A DNA stretch of 64,000 nucleotides, taken from contig PQAL01000018.1 in NCBI GenBank assembly GCA_003105035.1, positions 1-64,000 on the forward strand, written 5' to 3'. Shown here piece by piece: positions 40,537 to 49,810 of the stretch. The position numbers and the translations under genes are program-made. The notes under the pieces are model-generated. The model was not told the DNA's origin, made no database searches, and worked only from the letters and a program-made list of their open reading frames with translations. Origin of the DNA: Anaerolineales bacterium. Lineage in GTDB: Bacteria; Chloroflexota; Anaerolineae; Anaerolineales; UBA4823. Each line of letters opens with the position of its first letter. Position 1 is the stretch's first letter.

Positions 40537-41385
40537 ATGCCATTCACGACCACCATATCAGTAACGGAGCTGGCCCAGCATTTAGGTGACCCTGATTGGG
40601 CCATTGTAGATAGTCGTTTCAAGCTGGCCAATCCCACTCAGGGACAGCTGGATTATGAGCATTCACATATTACTGGTGCAGTCTATGCCAACCTTGACGA
40701 GGACCTGTCAGGACCTATAATCAAAGGTAAGACCGGGCGGCATCCGCTACCAAGCATTGAAGATGTCAGCCGGGTTTTTTCGCGGCTGGGGATCGACCAA
40801 GGCGTGCAGGTAGTGGCATATGATGACCAAGGAGGCGCACTGTCAGCCGGAAGAGTGTGGTGGTTGTTACGCTGGCTCGGGCATGATTCGGTGGCAGTGC
40901 TGGATGGTGGCTGGCAGGCGTGGTTAGATCAAAAGCTGCCGGCATGCAGCGGGGTTGAGCGACGAGAGTACCGGCATTTTATCCCCCATCCTCACCCAGA
41001 GATGATTGTCTCCGCTGAAGCGGTTGAGAAGTTACACAATGATCCTGCTTACCAACTGTTGGATGCCCGTTCAGCAGACCGCTTCAAGGGAGAGAACGAG
41101 ACCATCGACCCAGTTGCAGGGCATATCCCGGGGGCTATCTCAGCCCCATATGCAAGCAATCTCAACCCGGATGGGACGTTCCAGTCAGAGGCAAGCCTGG
41201 CTGTCAGGTATAAGGGATTGGTTGGCGATACGCCCGCCGATCACGTGGTGTGTTACTGCGGTTCGGGAGTCACCGCGGTGCATGACATCCTGGCGATGAT
41301 TAAGGCGGGGTTAGGTGAAGCCCGCTTGTTTGCCGGCTCCTATAGTGAATGGATAACAGACCCAAAGCGACCAGTGGAAAAATAA
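40537..41385 (+). CDS. Rhodanese-type sulfurtransferase (thiosulfate/3-mercaptopyruvate)
   Basis: 282 residues with two rhodanese domains. The inactive N-terminal copy has WAIVDSRF, HITGAVYANLDEDL and VVAYDDQGG. The active C-terminal copy has YQLLDARSADRF, GHIPGAISAPY and the catalytic loop CYCGSGVTA, whose CGSGVT form is more typical of 3-mercaptopyruvate sulfurtransferase than of rhodanese (CRKGVT). It moves sulfane sulfur to thiols or cyanide in the cytoplasm. Single gene between divergent and convergent neighbours. Confidence 0.93.
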   Translation: MPFTTTISVTELAQHLGDPDWAIVDSRFKLANPTQGQLDYEHSHITGAVYANLDEDLSGPIIKGKTGRHPLPSIEDVSRVFSRLGIDQGVQVVAYDDQGGALSAGRVWWLLRWLGHDSVAVLDGGWQAWLDQKLPACSGVERREYRHFIPHPHPEMIVSAEAVEKLHNDPAYQLLDARSADRFKGENETIDPVAGHIPGAISAPYASNLNPDGTFQSEASLAVRYKGLVGDTPADHVVCYCGSGVTAVHDILAMIKAGLGEARLFAGSYSEWITDPKRPVEK

Positions 41386-41411
41386 AAACTCCCCGGTATA
41401 CAGCCGGGGAG
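41382..41411 (-). terminator. Bidirectional terminator
   Basis: CTCCCCGG (41389-41396) pairs with CCGGGGAG (41404-41411) around TATACAG. On the minus strand it is followed by TTTTTATT, so it mainly ends the 41420-43959 operon. It can also stop the sulfurtransferase transcript. Confidence 0.85.
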
Positions 41412-41419
41412 CAGGTTAT

Positions 41420-42193
41420 TTAAGGTTCCTGGAAACGGGAATCGTCCAACTCCCTTTTAAGCTTTTCTCCCTCTGTTTCTGTTGATATCTCAGGGTTGGA
41501 GCCAGCCTGGGATAGCTCGGCTGCTTCGGCAGCGCGTAACTCGGCGATCGAACGTGGACGCACCATGGACCATTTTCCACAGTAAGGGCATCGGTCAATT
41601 TTGCTCGCGCCCAGGTTGATCCACCACAGGCGCAAGCGGAAGGGTCGTCCACATTTCGGGCAGACGCCTCCGCCGCCAATTCCATACTTGCGGGGCTCAC
41701 CCAGAGGTGTGGATGCCAGCTTGCCTTTGCTTAAGGCCAAAGGCAAGAAAACGGCCAGCAAAGCAATCGCCACGATTACCAGGATGAGCGGGACAATGAA
41801 TTTTACCAATGCCTCACCGACATTCTTGGCAGGCACAAAGTTCACTACGATTTGATTTGAATTAATCGTAGATCCATCGGATGTATATCCAGTCGCCCTG
41901 ATCGTATGCTCACCTAGTGGGTAAGAATCAGTATTGAACTGCAGGCTGAAGGGTGGCGTGTCGTCTTTACCCATCGAGGTTGTATCTATATAGAACTCGA
42001 CTGATACTACATTGGCAGGTGGGTCCTTTATTTTTGCAGTAAATAACCCCTGGATGTCATTCCCAAAACCACCATAGCCCCAATCCCTGTTCAACCCCAA
42101 CTGTAACTGCTCTGTGGTTTGGGCTTGAGCAAGGCTGGCGGTGCTCAATACAAGCACGCTCAAGATTAGCAGACGAATTAATAACTTTTTCAT
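41420..42193 (-). CDS. Exported Ig-like membrane protein with C-terminal zinc ribbon
   Basis: 257 residues from ATG 42193, with AAGGA 8 nt upstream. A signal peptide ends near AQAQ (about residue 24). A bacterial Ig-like domain (about 30-130, with VVSVEFYIDTTSMG and YPLGEHTIRATGYTSDG) and a membrane helix (about 140-162) follow. The cytoplasmic tail has a zinc ribbon (CPKCGRPFRLRLWW, CPYCGKWS). It is the third gene of an ABC-2 exporter operon, separated from the permease by 32 bp. Possibly an accessory or substrate-recognition protein. No named family. Confidence 0.75.
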   Translation of the reverse strand: MKKLLIRLLILSVLVLSTASLAQAQTTEQLQLGLNRDWGYGGFGNDIQGLFTAKIKDPPANVVSVEFYIDTTSMGKDDTPPFSLQFNTDSYPLGEHTIRATGYTSDGSTINSNQIVVNFVPAKNVGEALVKFIVPLILVIVAIALLAVFLPLALSKGKLASTPLGEPRKYGIGGGGVCPKCGRPFRLRLWWINLGASKIDRCPYCGKWSMVRPRSIAELRAAEAAELSQAGSNPEISTETEGEKLKRELDDSRFQEP

Positions 42194-42225
42194 CAATTCA
42201 ATCCTTCTCCAGTGTCGAAGATCGT

Positions 42226-43014
42226 TCACTTCCAGCGGGTAAGGATGGTCTCGCGCTGGAAGAGGCGCACGGCCAGATAAACCATCAGGATATCTACCAG
42301 AAATAATATGACACACATCACCAAGATCAAGGCGCTGTTGAGCACAAACAGGCCAGCGATCTGTCCGAAGAATATGGCCAGTAATGGCAGAATGACCACA
42401 GCGGATAATTGCTCGGCAACGCGGGGATCATTGACCCGTGAGGAAACCATGATGCTGAAATTTACCGAGAGCACAGCCATCAATGGCCCAGCAACCAGGA
42501 CAGCAATCAGCCACATTGGGTCAAGCATGGCAGCCGCCAATGCGCCTCCCCCGGTGATGATCAATGAACCCACGGCAAAGATGGCGAAGCCGACCCAGGT
42601 GGCGATGACTGCTGGGATAACGGAGGCCAGGTTCTTCCCAGCCAGTAGTTCTCCGGTTGTGATGGGGGTGGCTAGCAGGGGTTCCAAACTACGGGTGGTT
42701 TTTTCTCCCACAATAGAGTAAGCGGCGATATTGACCGGGACGAAAAGCGGGATCATCATGAACATGATCATGAACTCGCTGACAATATAATATTGCATAC
42801 ATTGTCCAGTGGTCATGCCCTCTTTGCATAGCTTGGCGAATTGGGCAGGAAGGTCAGCTCCGGCAGCATTACTCGCTGCTCCACCCATGGAATATAGGAT
42901 GATCAACGGTAATACACTCAGGAAGAGTGGTAAAAAGATCACTGAAAACAACACCATGCGTTTTTTAAATACTTCAGCCCATTCTTTGCGGATGATAATT
43001 TTTATCTTGTTCAT
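42226..43014 (-). CDS. ABC-2 type transporter permease (NatB-like)
   Basis: 262 residues with six helices and the ABC-2 start KIIIRKEWAEVFKKRMVLFSVIFLPL. The central stretch YSIVGEKTTRSLEPLLATPITTGELLAGK is the typical ABC-2 membrane-embedded coupling region. It partners the ATPase encoded 36 bp upstream. NatAB-type exporters move Na+, lipids, peptides or drugs; the substrate is not evident. Confidence 0.93.
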   Translation of the reverse strand: MNKIKIIIRKEWAEVFKKRMVLFSVIFLPLFLSVLPLIILYSMGGAASNAAGADLPAQFAKLCKEGMTTGQCMQYYIVSEFMIMFMMIPLFVPVNIAAYSIVGEKTTRSLEPLLATPITTGELLAGKNLASVIPAVIATWVGFAIFAVGSLIITGGGALAAAMLDPMWLIAVLVAGPLMAVLSVNFSIMVSSRVNDPRVAEQLSAVVILPLLAIFFGQIAGLFVLNSALILVMCVILFLVDILMVYLAVRLFQRETILTRWK

Positions 43015-43050
43015 AGGATTCTTCCGAAAAATCAGGTAAGGTTAGAAAGA

Positions 43051-43959
43051 TCAGGCGTTCTTCACCAGCTGCAGGTAAACATCTTCAAGAGAGTGACGCA
43101 GCTCGCCGACGAATTGGATATTTACTCCGGCACCAACCAGCACCCGGATGATCTCCGGGTTGTGTGTCTCTGGATCGTCCAGGCTAACGAGCAGCTTGTT
43201 CTCGACCACCTTAGCTTCGTGCACGTAGGGTAAGGCTTTAACTAACGCAGCTATGCTTTCATTACTTTGCAGAAGGTGGAACACCACCCGTCGTCCAAAT
43301 AACTGCGAGCGCAGGTTCGCGGGGGTATCCACCACAAGCAGGTGTGTCTTGAACACACCCACCCGGTCGCATAACCGGTCGGCTTCATCCAGGTTATGCG
43401 TACACAGGAAGATCGTGCGGCCTTCCTTGCGTAGATCAGAAATGAAATCATGCACCAGGCGCGATGCTTCAGGATCAAGCGCAGCCGTGGGCTCATCCAG
43501 GAACAGGATGCGTGGTTCATGCAGAAGTGCCCGAGCGATAGCCAGTTTTTGCTTCATCCCTTTTGAGAAAGTGCCGGCTTCATCGCTGCGGCGCTCCCAC
43601 AACCCAAGCATACGCAAATATTTTTCCACCTGGCCTTTGGGGTCTTTAACTTCGTAAAGGCTGGCATAGATCTCCAGGTTAAACTCGGCGCTCAGGTTGT
43701 CATACATACCAGGGGTTTCGGTCAGGATACCAACGGATCGGCGAATTTCGGTGTCCTGTTGCCCAACCCGGTAGCCATTAACCACTGCACTCCCGGAGGT
43801 TGGACCGATGAGGCTGGTCAGCATCCTGACGGTGGTGGTTTTCCCTGCTCCATTCGGGCCGAGAAAACCAAACACTTCCCCTTCATCTACATGCAGGGTC
43901 AGGTTGTCGACAGCGACGGTCGTGTTGAAATTTTTTGTTAGGTTCTCAGTATTGATCAT
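43051..43959 (-). CDS. ABC transporter ATPase (NatA/CcmA type)
   Basis: 302 residues. Walker A GPNGAGKTTTVRML (residues ~35-48), Q-loop near LTETPGM, signature FSKGMKQKLAIARAL, Walker B RILFLDEPTAALD and switch His in LCTHNLDEADRL. The C-terminal ~80 residues are the extension common in exporter ATPases of this class. No clear Shine-Dalgarno is seen before the ATG. Drives the ABC-2 permease next to it. Confidence 0.95.
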   Translation of the reverse strand: MINTENLTKNFNTTVAVDNLTLHVDEGEVFGFLGPNGAGKTTTVRMLTSLIGPTSGSAVVNGYRVGQQDTEIRRSVGILTETPGMYDNLSAEFNLEIYASLYEVKDPKGQVEKYLRMLGLWERRSDEAGTFSKGMKQKLAIARALLHEPRILFLDEPTAALDPEASRLVHDFISDLRKEGRTIFLCTHNLDEADRLCDRVGVFKTHLLVVDTPANLRSQLFGRRVVFHLLQSNESIAALVKALPYVHEAKVVENKLLVSLDDPETHNPEIIRVLVGAGVNIQFVGELRHSLEDVYLQLVKNA

Positions 43960-44012
43960 AGGGTATCGCTTTTTGGGTGATTTATCTGATTGCGTTAAAA
44001 ATAGATTTTAGC

Positions 44013-44900
44013 TTATTGATAACGGGTGTTCTCCAGATTATCTGAGGTTTCTTCGACTGGGGTTGTGGTGATGGGAGCAGGTTCAACCGCAATAGGTGTG
44101 GGAAATACGCTGGGAGGTTCAGGTTCAGGTCGGCGTAAAACAAATATGATGGCTATATCCAGGATTGCCAGCACGCCCAAAACAGCCTCTGTGGCGTACA
44201 CCCCCCATTGGTTGGCAATGATCACGGCAGATGCATCCATCACCATGTGTAAAAAGATGGCCAAGACCAACCAACCAGGCTGCTGTTGTCCAGGCCGGCG
44301 AGTAAAGACCTGCAAAACGATCACCGATGCCGCGATGTGAAATGGAATGGTGAAAGCCCGTTCTACAACACCAAGCAGGGTTGCATACCAGGGGGCACTC
44401 CAATAAGCCTGCACCGCCTGAGTAGTTGTGGCAAGCTGCTCTGGGGTTAAGTTCAGGCTGGTAAGATCGACATTCCGGTAAGCCAGCATATTGACGTATC
44501 CCAGGATGACCAGGCTACCCAGGATGATCGCTTCGATGCCCCCATGCCCGGCACCTGCCAGAACAGCTACCCGCCAGGTGCGCTGATCTTTGAGCCACCA
44601 GCAGAACATACCATAACGAGCGCATTCCTCAAACACACCTGCGCTTAAGCCAAGCAGGAGGGCAATGATCACTATTCCAGACAGACCTTGAATGGAAGAT
44701 TGGATATTCTCCAGGAAAGGATTTAAAACATATTTATTGAAGGGTAAATGGAATACTTGTGAAATTACAAACGTCACCCCGCCAATCCACCAAATCTTCC
44801 AGGGTAGTTTAAACTTCTTTATCAGATACATGCCCAACAAAATGGGTATACCGATCATCAGTATCCCGTTGAGCAGGTAAGTAATCGTTAGGACATTCAC
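44013..44900 (-). CDS. YhfC-type intramembrane protease-like membrane protein
   Basis: 295 residues from GTG 44900, or 320 from GTG 44975. Six to eight helices. Candidate active-site segments of the glutamic/CAAX-like membrane proteases are FEECARYGMF (EExxxR-like), GAGHGGIEAII and LHMVMDASAV. A Pro/Thr-rich C-terminal tail follows. The shorter start is preferred because a perfect -10 TATAAT (minus strand, 44915-44910) ends 9 bp before it, implying a nearly leaderless mRNA. It lies 53 bp upstream of the ABC exporter operon. Substrate unknown. Confidence 0.78.
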   Translation of the reverse strand: MNVLTITYLLNGILMIGIPILLGMYLIKKFKLPWKIWWIGGVTFVISQVFHLPFNKYVLNPFLENIQSSIQGLSGIVIIALLLGLSAGVFEECARYGMFCWWLKDQRTWRVAVLAGAGHGGIEAIILGSLVILGYVNMLAYRNVDLTSLNLTPEQLATTTQAVQAYWSAPWYATLLGVVERAFTIPFHIAASVIVLQVFTRRPGQQQPGWLVLAIFLHMVMDASAVIIANQWGVYATEAVLGVLAILDIAIIFVLRRPEPEPPSVFPTPIAVEPAPITTTPVEETSDNLENTRYQ

Positions 44901-44909
44901 GGCGAGATT

Positions 44910-44915
44910 ATTATA
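44910..44915 (-). promoter_or_regulatory. -10 element directly before the YhfC-like start
   Basis: TATAAT on the minus strand, with transcription expected to begin about 3 nt before GTG 44900. No Shine-Dalgarno is present, so translation would be close to leaderless. Confidence 0.45.
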
Positions 44916-45005
44916 CAACGAACTATCCTTCTGACGTCTGCAGCCGTGAATAATGTGGATTAATGAGCTATTCACTCAAAGCAAGCATGAAGTTGATGGA
45001 TAAGT

Positions 45006-45014
45006 TGGTATAAT
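45006..45014 (+). promoter_or_regulatory. Extended -10 promoter of the pyruvate dehydrogenase operon
   Basis: TGGTATAAT, a perfect extended -10, about 70 bp before the pdhA start. No good -35 is visible, which this promoter class tolerates. Confidence 0.65.
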
Positions 45015-45085
45015 TTTTAATGTTCTTATAGATGCCAGGTTAGGGCATGTGTAACAACGATATTCCATGTGGGAGGGTTTGTTTA

Positions 45086-46051
45086 ATGGATAAGCAAGAA
45101 TACCTGGAATTATTTCACCAGATGATTTTAATCCGCCATGTAGAAGAGCAAGCTTCTGTGTTATATCAACAGGGCAAGATTGGCGGTTTTTTGCACCTGT
45201 ACATCGGGCAGGAGGCGGTCAGCACAGGATTAATTTCTGCCCGTAAACCCCAAGACCGGGTGATCACAGCTTACCGAGATCACGGTGTGGCGATCAATTG
45301 TGGCATTCCCCCGCAGGTGGTATTGGCTGAGCTGCTGGGTAAAGCCACTGGGTGCTCGGAGGGTCGAGGTGGGTCGATGCACATGGCGGATGTGGGTAAG
45401 AATTTTTGGGGTGGGCATGCTATCGTGGGAGCTCACCTGCCGATAGCCACCGGCCTGGCCCTGGGAGACCGTTATAAGGGAAGCGATGCGGTGACCATCT
45501 GCATGTTTGGAGATGGTGCCACCAACATCGGATATTTCCACGAAGCGCTAAACCTCTCAAAAGTTTGGAACCTGTCTGTGCTATGGGTGTGTGAGAACAA
45601 CCTGTATGGGATGGGCACTGCTGTCGACCGTGCTTCAGCAGTTTCAGAGATCAGCCAGAAGGCCGAGGGGTATGCGATACCCAACAGCCGGGTGGATGGT
45701 ATGGATCTAATCAAGGTTCGTGAAGCAGCCGAAGAAACCATCGAGCGGGTTAGAGGGAATAAAACACCTTATTTCCTCGAAATTGAGACCTACCGCTTCC
45801 GAGGGCACTCGATGGGTGACCCTGAACGCTACCGGACATCGGAAGAAGTGAAATGCTGGCAAGATGAAGAAGACCCTATTGGGATTTACCACAAATACCT
45901 GGTGGCTAACAAGATTGCCAGTGCTGAAGAATTGGACCAGCTAGGACATGCCGGTGAACAGGAAATAAATGAGGCAGTAGCGTATGCAGAGAGCAGCCCT
46001 GAACCCCAGCCTGAAGACCTGTATAAAAACATCTACGTGGAATCGGAATAG
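45086..46051 (+). CDS. pdhA: Pyruvate (or 2-oxo acid) dehydrogenase E1 component, alpha subunit
   Basis: 321 residues from ATG 45086, which has GGGAGGG 8 nt upstream. Thiamine-diphosphate motif GDGATNIGYFHEAL...CENN is present, with GKATGCSEGRGGSMHM before it and the phosphorylation-loop-like YRFRGHSMGDPERYR. It decarboxylates the 2-oxo acid together with the beta subunit. The GGSMHM and short length fit PDH/acetoin dehydrogenase E1alpha. An acetoin-type complex cannot be excluded. First gene of a three-gene operon. Confidence 0.93.
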   Translation: MDKQEYLELFHQMILIRHVEEQASVLYQQGKIGGFLHLYIGQEAVSTGLISARKPQDRVITAYRDHGVAINCGIPPQVVLAELLGKATGCSEGRGGSMHMADVGKNFWGGHAIVGAHLPIATGLALGDRYKGSDAVTICMFGDGATNIGYFHEALNLSKVWNLSVLWVCENNLYGMGTAVDRASAVSEISQKAEGYAIPNSRVDGMDLIKVREAAEETIERVRGNKTPYFLEIETYRFRGHSMGDPERYRTSEEVKCWQDEEDPIGIYHKYLVANKIASAEELDQLGHAGEQEINEAVAYAESSPEPQPEDLYKNIYVESE

Positions 46052-46063
46052 GACAAAAATACT

Positions 46064-47035
46064 ATGCCTAGAATAACCATGCGTGAAGCTATTTCACAAG
46101 CCCTGTGGGAAGAAATGGAACGCGATCAGGATGTTTTTATCCTGGGTGAGGAAGTAGGTGTTTGGGGTGGAAGTTATGCGGTGACGAAAGGTTTTTTTGA
46201 TCACTTCGGTGCTGAACGGGTAAAAGACACACCTATCTCAGAGGCAGCTATTGTGGGTGCTGCCATCGGCGCAGCCTTAACTGGCTTGCGCCCGGTCGCC
46301 GAAATCATGACCATCAATTTCGCCTTTTCCGCCTTTGACCACATCGTAAACCAGGCAGCCAAGCTGCATTACATGTTTGCTGGGCAGATGAGGGTTCCTT
46401 TGGTGATTCGCACCGTCAGTGGTGGGGGTCGGCAGCTGGCCGCCACCCATTCGCAAACACCCGATGTGATCTTTGCCCACTTTCCTGGGTTGAAGGTGGT
46501 TGCCCCGGGTACCCCTGAGGATGCCAAGGGCTTATTGAAATCTGCTATTCGTACGGATGATCCTGTGTTGTTCATCGAGTCGGCGACTTTGTATCAGACG
46601 AGAGGAGAAGTACCAGAAGGTGAACTGCTTATCCCCATCGGGAAGTCCAAGATTCAACGAGCAGGGAAAGATGTGACCATCATCACTTATAGCAAGATGC
46701 TGGATGTCTCTCTTAAGGCGGCTGATCAGCTTGCCCAGGATGGCATTGAAGCTGAAGTTGTTGACTTAAGGACTTTACGACCGTTGGATATGGGACCAGT
46801 GCTGGATTCCTTCAAGAAAACCAACCGGGCGGTAATTGTTGAAGAAGGCTGGCGATCGTACGGGGTTGGAGCCGAGGTAGCTACCAGGATTTACGAGGAG
46901 GCTTTCGATTTCATCGATGCTCCCATCCAGCGCGTTGCACAAAAGGAAGTGCCGTTGCCATATAACCACAACCTGGAGCAGCTGGCGCTCCCGCAACTTG
47001 AAGACGTGATTAAGGCAGTCAGGGAGGTGCTCTAA
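46064..47035 (+). CDS. pdhB: Pyruvate (or 2-oxo acid) dehydrogenase E1 component, beta subunit
   Basis: 323 residues. Begins ITMREAISQALWEEMERD, with the thiamine-binding Glu region VFILGEEVGVWGGSYAVTKG, EIMTINFAFSAFDHIVNQAAK and the C-terminal transketolase domain VVDLRTLRPLD and VEEGWRSYGVG. Forms the alpha2beta2 E1 with PdhA. The stop codon overlaps the E2 start (TAATG), so translation is coupled. Confidence 0.95.
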   Translation: MPRITMREAISQALWEEMERDQDVFILGEEVGVWGGSYAVTKGFFDHFGAERVKDTPISEAAIVGAAIGAALTGLRPVAEIMTINFAFSAFDHIVNQAAKLHYMFAGQMRVPLVIRTVSGGGRQLAATHSQTPDVIFAHFPGLKVVAPGTPEDAKGLLKSAIRTDDPVLFIESATLYQTRGEVPEGELLIPIGKSKIQRAGKDVTIITYSKMLDVSLKAADQLAQDGIEAEVVDLRTLRPLDMGPVLDSFKKTNRAVIVEEGWRSYGVGAEVATRIYEEAFDFIDAPIQRVAQKEVPLPYNHNLEQLALPQLEDVIKAVREVL

Positions 47036-48303
47036 TGGCTCAGATCATTGGGATGCCCAAGCTCGGATTTGACATGGCGGAAGGCACACTTGTACGCTGG
47101 GTGGTTAATGAGGGCGAACAGGTGACCAAGGGTGCCGTGCTGGCAGAAATTGAAACCGACAAGGCCACCGTGGAAGTTGAAGCGGAATATTCAGGGGTCC
47201 TGCTACGCCAGCTGGTGACGCAGGGCACGGTGGTACCCGTCAATGATCCAATTGCGGTGATTGGTGAAGCCGGTGAGACCGTGGACATCGATGCGCTGCT
47301 GGGAAAACAGCCAGCTGGCCAAATCCCGGCCGAGGAGAAAAAACCGGCCGAGGGACCAGCCGAAATAAAAGCTACGGCTCCCGTTGAACCACCTTCCATA
47401 GCTTCAGGCGCTGTACGGGCTTCACCCCTGGCGCGCTCGATGGCTGGCGAATTAGGGATAGATGTACGCCTGGTGAAAGGTACCGGGCCAGCTGGTCGCG
47501 TTACCAAAAAGGATATCGAAGCATATCAAGCCAGGCCGGCGGTATCAGAAGTATCGAAAGCTCCACCAGCAATGCGCATCCCCACGCTTGCTCCGGCACC
47601 AGCTTTTATTCGTGAGACGAGGACGGTCCCTCTGCCTAAGCTACGGGCAGCCATTGGGCGCAGGATGACTGAATCGATGCAGCAGGCGCCGCATTTTTAT
47701 GTTACCCACGAATATGATGTAGCTGCCCTGCTTGAACGCCGCAAGGAGATTAACGCCCTGCTTCCCGAGGATGACAAGCTCTCGGTTAATGATTTTATCG
47801 TCAGGGCTGCGGCACTCTCGCTGTTGGAGTTCCCAAACCTGAACGCTTCGCTGGACCTGAAGAACAACGCCCAGGTCTACCATGGGGAGATCAATGTTGG
47901 TGTGGCGGTGGCCATGGAGAACGGCCTGCTCACCGTGGTCAACCGCAATACCGACCAAAAAACCGTCCATCAAATATCATCGGAGCTCAAGGCAATGGTG
48001 GGTCGGGCACGGGAAGGCAAGGTACGCTCAGAAGATATCGAAGGTTCCACATTCACTGTCAGCAATATGGGGATGTACGAAGTAGAACAGTTCACCGCCA
48101 TCATCAATCCACCTGAAGCAGCCATCCTGGCAATCGGTTCAGCGAAACAGGTGCCCGTGGTGGTGAACGGTGAGATCAAGGTCGGTTCGCGCATGAAGAT
48201 GACCTTGTCGATCGACCACCGCATCAGTGATGGGGTAGAAGGTGCCAGGTTCTTACAGGCATTGGCTAAATACATTGAAGAACCATTGAGGTTATTGATC
48301 TGA
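47035..48303 (+). CDS. pdhC: Dihydrolipoamide acetyltransferase (E2 component)
   Basis: 422 residues. One lipoyl domain (1-80, lipoylated Lys43 in EIETDKATVEVEA), then a Pro/Ala-rich linker. The peripheral-subunit-binding domain (about 130-165) contains SPLARSMAGELGIDV and GPAGRVTKKDIEAY. The C-terminal catalytic domain has the active-site motif SIDHRISDGVEGARFL. It carries acyl groups from E1 to CoA. An E3 dihydrolipoamide dehydrogenase is not in the window and must come from elsewhere. Confidence 0.95.
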   Translation: MAQIIGMPKLGFDMAEGTLVRWVVNEGEQVTKGAVLAEIETDKATVEVEAEYSGVLLRQLVTQGTVVPVNDPIAVIGEAGETVDIDALLGKQPAGQIPAEEKKPAEGPAEIKATAPVEPPSIASGAVRASPLARSMAGELGIDVRLVKGTGPAGRVTKKDIEAYQARPAVSEVSKAPPAMRIPTLAPAPAFIRETRTVPLPKLRAAIGRRMTESMQQAPHFYVTHEYDVAALLERRKEINALLPEDDKLSVNDFIVRAAALSLLEFPNLNASLDLKNNAQVYHGEINVGVAVAMENGLLTVVNRNTDQKTVHQISSELKAMVGRAREGKVRSEDIEGSTFTVSNMGMYEVEQFTAIINPPEAAILAIGSAKQVPVVVNGEIKVGSRMKMTLSIDHRISDGVEGARFLQALAKYIEEPLRLLI

Positions 48304-48348
48304 AATCATTTCTCCAGGGTTCAATACCTCAGATCGAAGGCGAGACTC

Positions 48349-48930
48349 ATGAAATCGTTTACGTATGATCTCGGGTATTTACAAGCGGGATTGGAATCAC
48401 TCGAGGCGTACATGCTTGTGGAGGAAGTGTTTTGGCCGATTAATGCCAGCCCGGCAGAGGGTGAGCCAGAGTATCCCCGCCTGACTTTGGGTAGTATGCT
48501 CCTGGCTGAGGCAAGGCTGAAGGCCTATATCCTGTCTCAAACCCAAGAAGCAGAGCGGCAGCGTGTGCTCGCTGAATTAGAACGCGTGCGTGGTAAATGG
48601 CGGGTCAATTGGGAGAAGAAAGCCAGGCATGGCATTCGCGTCAGGTTGCACATGTGGGCAGATTACCTCGAGGAATACCGCAGCAATCCCCAGGATAATG
48701 CCAGCCGGTATCGTTATGAAGTGCGTTTGAGGGCGATGCTCGAATTACTCCAGTCAGAAAGTGGGGAAAAACAACCGGTTGAAGGCGAATTATTGACTGG
48801 ATTGGATCGCTATCTGAAGGGTGAGCTCGAATCCGGGGATTTCATCTGGGAGCCTGAGGTCAGGTCCAGCTTCCCCCGTGAGGCTTACTGGTACTTGTAT
48901 GGAAAATTGCCACAGGGAGTCGTGGGATAG
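48349..48930 (+). CDS. Conserved-looking hypothetical protein downstream of PDH genes
   Basis: 193 residues, soluble and rich in Glu, Arg, Leu and Trp. Predicted mostly helical, with a long charged helix (about 60-115, AEARLKAYILSQTQEAERQR). No signal peptide, membrane segment or cysteine motif. It starts 45 bp after pdhC on the same strand, so it is probably co-transcribed. No family recognised; function unknown. Confidence 0.7.
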   Translation: MKSFTYDLGYLQAGLESLEAYMLVEEVFWPINASPAEGEPEYPRLTLGSMLLAEARLKAYILSQTQEAERQRVLAELERVRGKWRVNWEKKARHGIRVRLHMWADYLEEYRSNPQDNASRYRYEVRLRAMLELLQSESGEKQPVEGELLTGLDRYLKGELESGDFIWEPEVRSSFPREAYWYLYGKLPQGVVG

Positions 48931-49070
48931 GAAAGCCATATAACTTTTACCTGAACAATGCGCATAGGCGATTTCACTCTTGTTTAGAGAGGTAGTGAAA
49001 AATCAAAATCAAGAATCATGATGTATGTAAGCCGTGGAATGTTGGGGGAATCAGCTGTAAAAAAATATCT

Positions 49071-49808
49071 TTAGTGGGTACTTGACTGAAGGCAAACAAG
49101 CAGGCTACGGATGATCCCTGAAGGCTCTTCCTGGGTGACTGCCACAACCGGTTGATCCAGTGCGGCTGTAACGCCTTCCTCTAGCTGCACTTCCTGGACA
49201 TCTCCTGAAACATTCGATCCATCAGATTTCAGGTATGAGGCAGGTAGGAAGCCGATGGCGCCTACCTCACCTGACACGGCTTCGAGCATGGCGGTCGGGT
49301 CGGGTGCCAGCCTGGCCTCACTGGTCAGCAGCTGATCCTGCAGCACAACCTGGTCGAAAACCCTGCGTACAGGGTCTCCCTGCGGAAGGACCCAGACCTG
49401 GATGGTTTGGATTCTACCTTCCTGCCAAGATGTCATCAGGCCCGTGAAAATTGATCTGAGTTCCTCCGCGGATAACGCGGATACCTCATTCGCCTCGTTT
49501 ACAATTACGACAATCTGATCCCTACCAACTTGTGATGCATACCTCCCCGCCGTCTGCTCACTGGTGGGATCCAGTATCAGCATGATTTCATCTTGCTGAA
49601 TATTTTGATCCAGTTCATTGGTTGGAAGGACAAAAAGAGCGGCAAGCGGGTTTTTTGACGCACATTCTCCGAGCTGATCTACCCATGGCTGAAGGGTTGG
49701 GAGGTAGGTTACAGTGATCGCCAGGGGTGTGGGGGCAGGCGTAGCCACCTGGAGTGGGCTGCACGCTGAGAGTACTAGAATCAGGCAGAGTATAGCCAGG
49801 TGTTTCAT
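49071..49808 (-). CDS. PstS-like substrate-binding lipoprotein
   Basis: 245 residues from ATG 49808. The lipoprotein signal ends in LSAC. The mature protein resembles phosphate-binding (PstS/PBP-like) domains, with the typical central segment VVIVNEANEVSALSAEELRSIFTG and GAIGFLPASYL. It is shorter than most PstS proteins, and no PstCAB transporter genes accompany it. It starts 2 bp after the uppP stop, so it belongs to the tgt-uppP operon. It could bind phosphate or another anion as a stand-alone receptor; unproven. Confidence 0.78.
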   Translation of the reverse strand: MKHLAILCLILVLSACSPLQVATPAPTPLAITVTYLPTLQPWVDQLGECASKNPLAALFVLPTNELDQNIQQDEIMLILDPTSEQTAGRYASQVGRDQIVVIVNEANEVSALSAEELRSIFTGLMTSWQEGRIQTIQVWVLPQGDPVRRVFDQVVLQDQLLTSEARLAPDPTAMLEAVSGEVGAIGFLPASYLKSDGSNVSGDVQEVQLEEGVTAALDQPVVAVTQEEPSGIIRSLLVCLQSSTH

Positions 49809-49810
49809 GC

